Assembly: GCA_026261815.1 (NCBI GenBank)
Contig: JAMPIT010000862.1
Span: 186,001 to 250,000 of the forward strand
Source of the DNA: Monarcha castaneiventris obscurior
Taxonomy: Eukaryota > Chordata > Aves > Passeriformes > Monarchidae
Direction of reading: 5' to 3'
DNA length: 64,000 bases
The notes beneath the pieces are model-generated. The model saw nothing but the letters and a program-made list of their open reading frames with translations. It had not been told where the DNA came from and ran no database searches. Numbering within the stretch: the stretch's first letter is position 1; each line of letters starts with the position of its first letter. The position numbers were made by a program, and so were the translations under genes. Below are positions 1-12,600 of this stretch, one piece after another.

Positions 1-630
1 TTGTTGGATTGTAGACATTTGGGACTGCTTTTTGGACATGTTTGAATATAGAGTGAAAGGGTGGTGAAGGTGTTTCAGTATGAAGCAGTTTTTACATGTC
101 TTTTTTCATTAATGTTTTATAAATTTTGTACCTAGGAAAGTGTTTTATTTTTTAAAGACTAGAACTTCTGATTTTCTTCTTTGATCATAAAGCAGTTTCA
201 GGACACTTTTGATCAGAACACACTAATAAACACAGGATATTAATTTTCGTGTATTACAAAACAGAGGCTGGGCCATGGAAAATGAGCAGTTTAGAATTAG
301 TTTAGTATCCTTTGTGTGTTCTGCCCCATCCAGCTTAGAAATATGTGGTTGTATTGTGGTCTGAGGACAGCTTTACCTAGCAAAGTGTTTAGTAAATCAT
401 TCTGGATTTGATGTAGGATACAATACATATATACCTAGTGTGTGCAGATAAAGACACACAAATCCTGGTCACGTAAGAGTGAATCCAGCTGAATAATCCG
501 TAGTTGATGGATTTCTCTTATTTTGATTTTCCTGTTTTGAATTACAAGTTTGGGCCCTAACATTCCAATTCAATCAAGATCATTTGAGCCAGGCAAATAA
601 CTCATGGTTATATCCTATTTTAATTTTTAG
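1..630 (+). other. DHX57: DHX57 intron upstream of the first visible exon
   Basis: AT-rich sequence ending in a pyrimidine tract and the acceptor AG at 629-630. The exon at 631 begins with one base that completes a codon, so a coding exon must lie upstream of the window. I see no exon or recognisable repeat here. Confidence 0.7.
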
Positions 631-3600
631 GTCAAGTGCCCCTGCCAGAAGAGGAGGGCAAGTGAAACAGAGACCTGAAGCAAGATTGCCTCTGCAGACC
701 ATACACATGACATCAGAGAATCAGAGAAGAGTGAAAGAACTTCTTCAAGAGCTACAAGGACAGGAGCTGGCTCCTGAGTCAGAGTTAGTTTAAATGGAGG
801 CACTACTCCAGCTTTTCTAGATGAGCATGCTTTAGCAGGCATACTGTTACAAATGAGAACAGTTCTTTCCCTTACCTTTTAATTATATCTCAGATCCTAT
901 GGTTTTGACTCTGCTTTGTTCTTTTACAATATTAACTCTGGGAAAGGGCTAGCCAAATCTTCCATTTAAATGAAGGATTTAAAATGCAGAAGGCAGAGTT
1001 TTATGCCTACTCAACAGCTTAACTTTGTTTCATTTTAATTTGATAACTCTTTTTATCAGTGTAGCTGGAGAAGATGATGATGAGCCTGATTACCTCGATG
1101 ATGAAGAGTGCTGGTCAACGGAACAGGAATCTTGTGATGTAATGCCAAGGTTGTCTGCTGAGCCAGCTGAACACAGAATTGTAGACAGTGAAGTGTCTTC
1201 ATTTGCTGTGCACAAACTCTCCAGGTGATGCTTTTTAGTGAATATTTTGTATCCTGAAGAGGTAGATCACTGGTCTAAATACTCTGTACGCCCTCAGGGC
1301 CTGGACTTCCTCTTGACTCTGGGCAGGTTCTGTGTTCAGAGCTGATGAGTTGGTAACTCCTACAAATTTAATCCTCAACTGGGTGAATTTAAAATAATGA
1401 TTTTATGAAAATAAATCTCTCCAGTCTTTTCCAGTGAGGCTTTCCATTCTTTCTCTTACACAGTGAAACAGATATTAGGAAAGCTCAGGGAGCATTGCTG
1501 CTGTATGTATGTTTCTCCCAAGTAGGTAAAGTTCCAAAACCTTTTAAGTGTTCTTCATCTATTTTGCTCAGACATGAGTATTTATTAAATACTTTTGCTT
1601 TTTTTGGGAGCATTTTATACGTGACAGCTTTTTCAGAAGAGTTTAATTTCTGTAGTTGAGTGGGGAAATCTAACCCTGTAACTATTATGTGCTCCATTCT
1701 GAGGTGTGAGGCAGTGCCATACACACTCCCTTACTGTGAGCTTAATCAAGCAGATCTGTGGTTATTTTGCTTCCTATGAGCCTCTCACTCACTTGTTGCC
1801 CTGTTTTCTCTGTTTGGTGCAGGTATGGTTTTGACTGTGAGCGTTGTAGGGCAGTGCTGAGATCCTGCAATGGTAACATTGGGGCATCATTGGAGTATTT
1901 GCTGTCGCAGTGCTTCTCTGAAAGGTATGGAGAGAAGATGCAGGTTTCTGCAGCAGCTGCTGAAGCCAGTCAAGAGGAATGTTTAGAGCAGAGACAAGAA
2001 GAAGCTTTTGCCCTCCGGTCAATCTATGGAGAAAAATTTGTAGAAAGGATTAAAAATCGTGTTTGGACTTTTAGCTTGGAGTTGGACTACCTAGCACACA
2101 GGCTCAGCAAATCTAAACAAAAAGGTACAAGGGACACAGCAAAAGAGACTTCAAGGGAAATATGTAAATTTTACCTCCAAGGAGGTTGCAGGTTTGGTTC
2201 AAAATGCAGATTTAGACACGAATTCCCTCCAGACCATCCACTAAACACATCCAAGAACTCTGTAGATGATGCTCATCTCAGACATAGCGATGGTCCCATA
2301 TATGAACTTGAAGTAAGATTTCCTGACGAAAACAAGTATCCTCTTCAGGCACCTCTTGTGGCATTTTACTCCACTGACGAGAATCTGCCTCTTGCTTGTC
2401 GTCTGCACATTGCTGAGTTCCTCTTTGGAAAGGCCTTGGTGGCTGCAGAGTCTCATGAGCCAGTGGTTTACACCCTGGTGACTTGCTTGGAAGATGAACA
2501 CGAGATCAGTGAGTTACTGAGCAATACTCAGCACAAGTTCAGTGTTCCTCCTGTGTCCCAGCTGGCAGCACCTCCTGTAAAGCCACAGACAGAGAGTGCA
2601 CCTGCTTCAGATCAACGACCTGAAGGTACACCCAATCTCCTTTATGTTTCTGGGCTAAGAACAGTCAGAAAGATTTAAAAGAAAAAAGAGAGAGAGACGA
2701 GGCAGAGCCCCCAGTTCAGCCATCTGTTCCAAATCTATTTCTGGAGATGAAAGTCATGTGGTGAGCCCGATCCATGATCTGTCTGTGCCTCAGGAAGTTC
2801 CTTCTCTAATCAAGCTGCAGCAGAGAGGTTTTGTGCTGGCCAGAACTGAGTTCAAGGAGCACAGAGTTTGGTTTGGCAGAGGGAGTGATGGCCATTGCCA
2901 CACAATCCATGGAAAGTGTTGAGAGATATGAGCTCACCAAAATGGACCAGAGAAGTGTGCTTGGAAGGGAGCAGGGAAGGTTGTTTGCAAGCTCTGCTGC
3001 ATCTGCTACTCATCAATTCAGAAACCTCTTTTTTTAGATTACTTAAAATTACCAACAGCTCCTCAAAATTAGCTTACAAAGGTGGATTTAAGGCTAAGCA
3101 AATGTGGCAAGTGGTTATAGAATGTTGTTCAGGGTATCATCCCTTTTTATTTATGCTGGTGCAAACAGGTTGATTACACAGGGGGAGAGCTGAGGCTGTG
3201 TCACTTGTGGCAGGGTGACTTTCGAGCTCTCAGTTGCAAAACTACTTTTATCTAAGGCAAACGTTTTTCAAGAGAGTGTTCAAGAACAACTGCATTGAGC
3301 TGTAGAGCACATAAATAGTGACAAATTGTGTTTTTGCTACAGTAAGACAAAGTATTCCATTTTTTTAACACCTCTGCAGAAAGACAGCTTTGTTCCAGAA
3401 AACGAGATTCCAAATAATTTTCTTTAGTTATGAAATATTCCTTATGCTATAAAATAGCATATTTAGATAAAAGTAGCCTTAAAATTTTCAAGGGCTGGCT
3501 GACAGTCTGAGCAAATCCTGCTTCAGTTGGCAGGCAGAGGCACCAAAGTACCTGGTCCCGTTTCAGCTTTGGTTTAAAAGTACTTGGCAGGGACTTAACA

Positions 3601-6600
3601 CTTAATTAATTAAAACTACACTAACATTTAAGCTGGTGCTGCCATCAAAGTTTTGCTGCATAGAAGTGGTCGTGTGGTGAATTGGAGAGGTGAGCTGAGG
3701 CACATGGAAACTGTTCAGGAAGGCAAACCACTTAACCATCCTGGCTCACTGTGTGGCCGCCCAGACCATGCTGCAGGGGTAGGGACAAGTGGGATGGGGC
3801 TGCAGAAGTTGTGGTTGGTTTGGTGAGGTGAGGGCAGGTTTGCTGGTGGTGTTGAACTAAATGCATGTCAGAAACAGTCCTGCAGACACTCAGGCCCAGT
3901 CTAACAAGATTCTTTGTTGGGATTGCTGCTGGAACATGTCTCTCCTGCATTGCCCGTTCCTTAGTAATAACAATACTTAGCTGTACACTCTCTGTCTCAA
4001 GCCTCAACAGCGTCAGAGCCTCAGGAAGAAGAGGTGGTGGCAGAAGTGGAGGAGGAAGAAGAGGAGCCTGAACAAGTTGTTGTGGAGAAGGAGAGTTATG
4101 TGAACTTGAAGAAGAAGCTTTCCAAAAAATATGACGTGCAGGCAAAGTCTCTGTATAATGAAAACGTTAAAATCTGCGCACAGTTTCGGCAGAGAAAGGT
4201 ACAATGTGCACAACGAAGTATCTTTTTTCTTGCTTACTTTAGAGAAATAAGTATTTAAGAGACAAGCTGTTGTTTCAGATGGTTCTGTTCCATCCCAGTG
4301 GTGCTCTTACTGTTGTGCTGTCTGTTTCTGTGCATCAGTCTTCCAGGCACTTCCAGTCCATGCTGTATGAAAGACAGAAGCTCCCTGCGTGGCAAGAGAG
4401 AGAAAACATTCTGGATTTGCTTGAGAGTCACCAAGTTCTTGTTGTGAGTGGCATGACAGGGTAAGAGTGTGATTGCACATACAGACTTTATCCAAGTATA
4501 CACAGACAAATGTGAAACATGATCCATGTTCTGGAAAGGTTGGGGTGGTGGCTCATCTGTGACCAGTGTGACTAGTGACAGCAGTCCTAGGTGAACTTCA
4601 TGTGAAGGATCACACTAATGAAGCAGATTTCTAGTGGAATGCAGTCAACTTATGTGGGTGGAAGGTGTTGGATTTGTGGGGTGTTTAATTAATTCCTGAT
4701 TTTGTTGTGCAGATGTGGGAAAACCACTCAGATTCCTCAGTTTATTTTGGATGCTTCATTGCAAGGATCTCCAAGCAGAGTTGCAAACATCATCTGCACT
4801 CAGCCTCGCAGGATCTCTGCCATTTCTGTGGCTGAACGTGTAGCCAAGGAAAGAACAGAGAGGATTGGACTCACTGTTGGGTATCAGATCCGTCTGGAAA
4901 GTGTAAAGGTACATATGCATTGCTTGCTGGTTTTCATTTACTCCTGTTAAAATGTGCTTAGTGCTTCTCTAGTGTACAGAATCCCTGCCCTATACCTGCC
5001 ATGCAGTGAGATAAGCAAGTGTGTATAATCTATATTTTATAAAACATTACGAACCATGTTCTATATTTTATTTCATCTCAAGTTGCACAGTTCACTTTGC
5101 AGAATGGGAGTGCAGTGCTGTGTCTTGTGGGTTTGCTTTCTGTTGACCCAGGTGAAGGGGTTTGAGAGTGTGAGTAATCCTGCTGTCCTTTGGAAGGCTA
5201 CTGGCTGCTTTTCTGCCTGTTGCCATTCCCATGTGTCTCCCAAGTGGAGACTGAAGGGTGCAGCTACAGTCAGAAACGGAGGCTTGAATCCAAACTGCTC
5301 TGTTGGAAGCGAAGTTTCGTCTGTGTTGCAGCTAATTGCTTTTTCCAAGAAGTATGCTAAAAAAGAGACTCACTAAATCTTTCTAGGAAGAGAGATCTGA
5401 GTTGTTTGTCAGAAAACAATATCCACAGGAACAGCAGTACAGGTTTTTTGATATTTAGCAATGCCCCTTGGTAAGAAGTGGGTGCTCTCAGTTTCAGACA
5501 AAAAATTAAAATCCAACAGCCCATCTCCAGCAGGGCTTGCTTGTTCTCTCTCTGTCAAACCTGGCACTGAGCTGAAACCAAATGCTTTTACAGCAGCACA
5601 TACTCTCTTTGCACTATATTAATTTGCCCAGAGTCAACTGAATGCTTTGTCTTACCCTTCAAGTCCTCAGCTACCAGGCTCTTGTACTGCACCACTGGTG
5701 TGCTGCTAAGAAGGCTGGAAGGAGATCTGACTTTGCAGGGAGTCACTCATGTTATTGTTGATGAAGTTCACGAAAGAACAGAAGAAAGGTAAATAATCTC
5801 TTACCCTGTAAGCAAAATGAAGAAACGTAGTCAGAAGGATCAAGGTGGCTAAGGTGCAAGTAACTGATCCTGTGGCAGTAATAGGGGATGGTGGAAGGAG
5901 TCTGGGTTTAGGTTCTTGTCTTTGGACAGTAGGATATTATGTTGCAGCAGCTTGTGAGAAAGCACATCTCTCATAAATTGCTGTGCCTCCAATGTGCCCT
6001 CACATTGTGCAAAGAGGTTTTGGATGGGGCTGGAGCGTTAAGTAACTTTTGAACTGAAGCTGTTTGTTTCTTACACTTCCCTTGTTTCAGCTTTTATCAA
6101 ATACCATAATTCTTCACATGCCTTCTGGGGAATTTTTTCTCCTGGTGAAGGCTTCAGCAGAGCAAGGGACAAGTGCTCACGTTTCCTTCCAGTCTGTAGA
6201 TTTTACTGGTTCTAGACAGTCTCATCCTATCCTGCTCTAGCCTCCTGCAGTTTTACCCCACTTGCCTCCTGACGACAGACAAAAAATAATGTCTGTCAGT
6301 ATCCCTGTAAATTAAGTGGTGAGTTAAACACTGCAGTGCAGTGGATTTCCAGGAGGCTTTGTCTGTCACCCATTATTCTGCAGCTCAGATGGTATTTTAG
6401 CCTCTTAAAAGGGCTTGTGTCTCTCAAGGATTCCTCTTCCTTCTCATTTAAAATCACTTCAGGCCCATCTTCTAGTCATGCCACAAAAGCTGTAAATGTA
6501 TAGGGAAAAGTACAGTGAGCAGGGAAGAGTGGGTAAGTTTGAGTAACTCTTCCAGTGAGGAAGAGGAGCAAAAAGGACTCATCTGTTACTTTAATTTCTT

Positions 6601-9600
6601 ATCTAATATTCTTGCATTGTCATTAATATAAGTAATTTGTAAAACTTTTGTTGTTTAAATGGTTTTGCTGAGTAATCCTGACAGTCCAGTAAGGGACAAC
6701 CAGAAGAGAGTCAGGTTTGCAGATTGCCTTCCACTAGGCCATTCTGAGAAGCTCATGCTTCTGTGATGGTGTTGCTGTGTTATTGGAAGACACCAGGAGG
6801 GTGGACAAAATGGGGAGGAAAAACAGAGACTGTGAAAGTTAACACTGAAGACATTCAAATGTTCTTTTGCTTGTCCTCTTCAGTGACTTCCTGCTGCTGG
6901 TTTTGAAGGATATAATGGCTCAGAGGCCAGACCTGCGCATTATACTGATGAGTGCCACCCTGAATGCAGAGCTTTTCTCTCAGTACTTCCACTCCTGTCC
7001 CATCATTAACATACCAGGTGAAAACCATTCCTTTTTATTATCATTCATTGTTTTCGAGAATTGTTTTCAATATTTCTTCTTGCAAAGTGTTTCTCAATTC
7101 AAGATGAGAATGTGTACCAGAAATACGATTCTGAGGACTTAGAGGGAGAGACTGATGAGATTTAGGAGAGAAAGGATTTGGAAACGTTGACATTTTTATA
7201 CTGTCTCTATACCAGCAGAATTTTCCTCCTCAGAAGACAAGGATTATATGGTATGCATGACATGGTTCCCATGGTTAGTTTCACCACTGCTGAAGGCTCT
7301 CCTGTGTCCTTGTGAGAAAGGGATCAGTGAGAGCATCCAGCTGGATGTGTACACGTTTAGCCAAATGTGCCTTTTAAATCGCTGAGTTATGCCATGGAGC
7401 AGGAGAGGAGCATGGATGTGTTCCCATGAGTGTGTCAGCCCTTCTCTGCCTGTGTGAGTGCATTGTGCATTTACCACAGAACCCTAGACTGGTTTGAGAT
7501 GCAAGGGACCTTAAAGGTCATCTAGTTTCACCCCTTGCCATGGGCAGGGGTGCCCTTTCACTAGACCAGGCTGCTCAAAGCCCCATCCAACCTGGCCTTG
7601 AACACTCCATGCTTGGAAGACACCCACTGTTTGTCCTAGTCAGAAATTGTGTTGAAGAGTGCAGCATAGATGAGAGCTGTGAAGCCACTGTACGTCATAA
7701 TAACCTGCATAAAATTACAATAATTGTTGGTATTTTTCCTCCTTTCTCCATGCTGTTGTGGCATGTGTAGATAGACTTATTCTCCTGTTCCCTTTCAGGT
7801 CGAACGTTTCCTGTGGACCAGTTTTTTCTGGAAGATGTGATTGCAATGACAAGGTGTGAATTTTATATTTTTTCAGATGTATTTTGGTGGTGAGGTCGAG
7901 GTTGCACTTTTGACCATGAGACTGCATTAGTTCTGTGCGTGTATTTAAAAAGTAAATCCTCTCAGATCTCCCCCATCACCTGCACTCTTGGAGCTCTATT
8001 TAAAGCACATTGACCTCCATATTATCTGTGGTTTATACAAAGTTCCTCTCAGACATAGAAAAAAATATTTTTGATAGCCTATCCCTGTAGTTAATTATTA
8101 GAAGGAGACTGTTAGGCTTCTTTCCACACCAACAAAAGTTCTTCTGCTGTCCAGGTATGTTTTAGAGGACAGCAGTCCCTACAGGCGGAAGGTGAAGCAG
8201 GAACAGAATGGGAGACACAAAAGGACTGCATTTGAAGAAGTAGAGGAGGACCTGAGACGTGCTGGCCTTCTGGAAACCACTGACACTGTGGTCAGAGATT
8301 CAGACCCAGACCAGAAATTAACTCTGAAGCAGCTCCTTACACGATATAAAGGTGAGCTCCTTCTTAAACTTCATAAATTGGCACACAGAGAACATGGGAT
8401 ATTAGCACATACTGCTGTAAGCTGAATGCTTGTCTGTAGTTCAGAGTTTTGCACTTGTGAAGTTCTAGATGAAAAACTTCCTGCCAATTTAAAAAAAATA
8501 AAAAGAGAACCCATTGTTCTGTTAAAAACTTCAGCAAACATCTTGGCTGAAACCAGTTCTTAGCATCAAAAAATGGACAGTTTTCAGCTGCTGTTTCTTT
8601 CCATCCCTTTTCAGAGGCCTTGTTAGTTCCACTTTCTTCTCTGTATCTGTTCTTGCTGAAGCAGCTTTGCAAAGCTTGGATCTGCCCTCTTCAGGTCCAA
8701 GCCAGGTGCTCTTTAAGCTGTGACTGGTTGTGCAGCCACACTGGTTCCATGCATCACTGATGTGTTTTACAAGATATGGATTTACTGTGTGTTTTATTTC
8801 TTCTTTTTCCCAGGGGTTAGCAAGGCAGTGTTGAAAACAATGTCTGTCATGGACTTGGACAAAGTTAATCTGGAATTAATTGAAGCCTTGCTGGAATGGA
8901 TAGTTGCTGGCAGGCATTCATACCCCCCAGGTAATTTCATTGTCCTTGGGAGATAAATGAAAGAAGATTCTTGGAAGCTTCTTAGGCAGCCCAAAGCTAA
9001 TGATTTGCTTACAGAGTTTCTGTAGCTACTGACTATGTTTGAAAAAACAAATTTCTGGTTGAGTTACAAAGCTTGTGATATACATTGGAAGGGGAAGGTG
9101 AGAAAATTGTCTGCTTTGGAAAATCCCTTGTGAAGGACTGTTACAGCCTGTGTGGGTTTTTTTTTTTGTACAGTAATTGCACATTAATAAAATATTGGGC
9201 TGTCCTTTCTGTTGAGTGATGTTTTAATTTTTTTTTATCTACATATGTAGGTGCTGTGTTGATATTTTTGCCTGGCCTAGCAGAAATCAAGATGCTTTAT
9301 GAACAGCTTCAGTCTAATGCTCTTTTTAATAACAGGCACAGCAAGAGGTAAGGCAGAAAAGCTCCAAAACTGTCAGTCTTTACCCATAAATAAAGAGTCA
9401 TTTCCTGCACAAAGCCTGCCTTTATCCAGAGATAAATAAGGTTTATTAAATGTGTGAGCTGACTCCGGTCAGGGTAATTCCTATTCTATTGTCTTATTGG
9501 CTTGCTCCTTTTGTTTTTCCTCCTCAGCTAAGGGAGGTCAGTTGTTGAAGTTCTCAGAGATCTTAGTGAGGAGTGCTTTCTTTCCATTTTGTGCTCTGTA

Positions 9601-12600
9601 CCATCCAGGCTGCTGAAATCTCAGCCCTTGATTTGTATCAGAATGTTTGCTGAGTTACATTCAGCTGTGCTTGCATTTGGCCTTGGATTGTTACAAGGAG
9701 AAATAACACTCTGGACAGTGTCTAGTGAGGCACAAGTGTGTGCAGGCAGATTGTTCCTAAGAGGGAATAGGCTGGAGATGCCCTGAGCACGTTGTCCTAT
9801 TGTCCTTGCAGGTGTGTGGTTTATCCACTTCATTCCTCACTGTCCAGTGAAGAACAGCAGTCCGTGTTCCTCAGGCCTCCTGCAGGAGTTACCAAAATCA
9901 TCATCTCTACCAACATTGCAGAGACATCTGTCACCATCGACGACGTGGTCTATGTGATTGACTCTGGGAAAATGAAAGAGAAAAGGTACTGGCATTCTTT
10001 GCTCTGCATTTTGTAGGCTGGGAAACCGTTTTATGCCTTGAGCTTTCCAAAGAGCTGAGAAAAACTGGAAGGAAACTTGGTCTGTAGAAAGGTGCTACAA
10101 GGTGGAGGAAGCCAGATCCAAGTGCAGGGGTGGGAATTGTATCCATGCAGAAGTTGGCAGCATCTGCCTGCTCAGCCTCCAGCCTGTTCTCTGTGCACTC
10201 ATGAATACTCACTTTTTACAAGGGCAGGTGATGGGACAAGGGGTAAAATGGCTTCAGACTGAAAGAGAGGGCAGGTTTAGATTGGATATTAAGAAATTCT
10301 TTATTGTGATGAGGCACTGGCACAGGTTGCCCAGAGAAGCTGTGGCTGCCCCATCCCTGGAAGGGTTCAAGGCCCGGTTGGACAGGCCTCTGAGCAACCT
10401 GCTCTAGTGGAAACTCTCCCTGCATGTGGCAGGGGGAAGTTGGAATTGGATGATCTTTACGGTCCCTTCCAACCCAAACCATTCTGGGGCTCTGTGGATA
10501 CAAGCCTGTCTCTTGCTCTCCCTTAGGTATGACCCAGGCAAAGGAATGGAAAGTCTGGAGGACACCTTTGTGTCCAAGGCCAGTGCTCTGCAGAGGAAAG
10601 GGCGGGCAGGACGTGTGGCCTCGGGCGTCTGCTTCCATCTCTTCAGCAGCCACCACTACAACCATCAGCTTGTAAAACAGCAGCTGCCAGAAATACAGAG
10701 AGTGCCCTTGGAGCAGCTGTGTCTCAGGTGAGCTGCTGTGTTTCCTGAAGAAGCCCGTGTGCAGGATGTCCTTCCTTTGCTGCAGGGAGCCCCTCCACAA
10801 CCTGCATCAAGCACCATCATCATGCAAATGTTAAAGCAAGAGGCCTCCCTATCCCTGCCACACACTGTGCACCCCTTTGTACTGAAAGGAAACAAAGCAG
10901 CACAAATTCTATTTTTGCAGTAAAAACTTCATTTCAAACCTTAGCATGCTAAATACAAATCTGTTCTTACAGACTCACTGTTCCACATTGCTCCCTGACT
11001 TCAACTTTGCATTACAAACCCTCTTCTAGGGAGTGTGCTCTTCAAAGCATGTTTTCTGTTGGGTTTTTTCTTTCTGCTTCTACAAAAGCTTGCTTTTTTA
11101 ATCATGTGTATGGAACTAAGCTGCTTTTTTTTTTCTTTGTTTTTTCTTTTTAACTTTCCCTCCCCTCCCTCTTAAGAATTAAGATCCTGGAGATGTTTTC
11201 TGAGCAGAGTCTTCACTCTGTCTTATCACGACTGATCGAGCCCCCTAGGACTGAATCTTTGCAGGCATCAAAGGTGCGGCTGCAGGATCTGGGAGCGTTA
11301 ACTCGGGATGAAAAGCTCACCCCCCTGGGATACCACTTGGCTTCGCTGCCTGTGGATGTCAGGATTGGCAAACTCATGCTGTTTGGCACCATCTTCCGCT
11401 GCCTGGATCCTGCACTGACCATAGCAGCCAGCCTGGCCTTTAAGTCACCTTTCGTAAGTATTCTTAACTCAAGGGCTGCGTTTCTGTGCAGCAGCAAAAT
11501 GCTATTGAGACTTGCAGCACGCTACACTTGAGTATTTTAATTCTTTTTAGCCTACATTTTTTATGTGTTAATGCAGTGCTTGTTGAAACAGTCCAGTTAT
11601 AAGCAGAAGTTCAAAGCCATGTGGCAGCAGCAAGAATGGTGTTTATGTACAGTAGAAACAGTGAATATTCTTTTCAGTTTTTAGCTAAAGTGCAGACATT
11701 TTGTCTGAATTTGGTGTGAAAATTAGTGGTAATATAAATTGTGAAACAGCGACAGTGATGGAGCTGACACATCTGAGCTGTGATTGCAGAGGTCAGTTTG
11801 GATCTCTGTCTTCACTCTCACTTCGGCTTTTTGAATCAAGTGCTTTTTTGAATGCCTCGTATTTTCTGTTGTCCATAGGGAAAATTTCCATTCTGAGCTG
11901 TGAGCTGCTGTGAAAATACCAAAGAGAATGTGCCATGTAGCTCCAGAGTGGCTTGTCCAAGTGGTGAGGGGAAGAACGCACTAACCTGTTACTGCCTGTC
12001 TAGGTGTCACCATGGGATAAAAGGGAAGAAGCAAACAAAAAGAAGCTGGAGTTTGCAGTAGGAAACAGTGACTACCTGGCTCTTCTCCAGGCCTATAAGG
12101 TGAGTTAAAACTCAGCAGCCTCTGAGAGTTTTGTGATGTGTTTGAAATTCAAGTGGAAATGTTTTATTAAAGGCTTCCTCCCATCCTCTCAATCAGGGAT
12201 GGCGTTTAAGTATCAAAGAGGGCTCTCAAGCAAGCTACAACTACTGCAGGGAGAACTTTCTGTCAGTTAGAGTTCTTCAGGTGAGTCAGTGTTTGTGGCC
12301 TGGCACAGGGTCTGGCAGTCCCAGGGACAGAAGTAAGCCACTGGGGCAGACTGTTCCCACTGGGCATGGCAGCCATCACAGCCCTCTCTCTGTCTGTCTG
12401 TAGGAAATTGCCAGTCTGAAGAGGCAGTTTGCAGAGCTGCTTTCTGACATTGGCTTTGTGAAGGAGGGATTGAGAGCCAGGGATATTGAGAAGAGGTGGT
12501 CCCAAGGAGGTGATGGTGTGTTGGATGCCACAGGAGAGGAGGTAATTCACTGTGTTTTATCAGTCTCTCACGTGGGCAGTCTTCAGAAAGACTGGGGTCA

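Noticed and set aside
2831..3173. Open frames inside the large DHX57 intron
   Set aside because: They do not match DHX57 or any family I know, and skipping them keeps the phase from 2625 to 4011.
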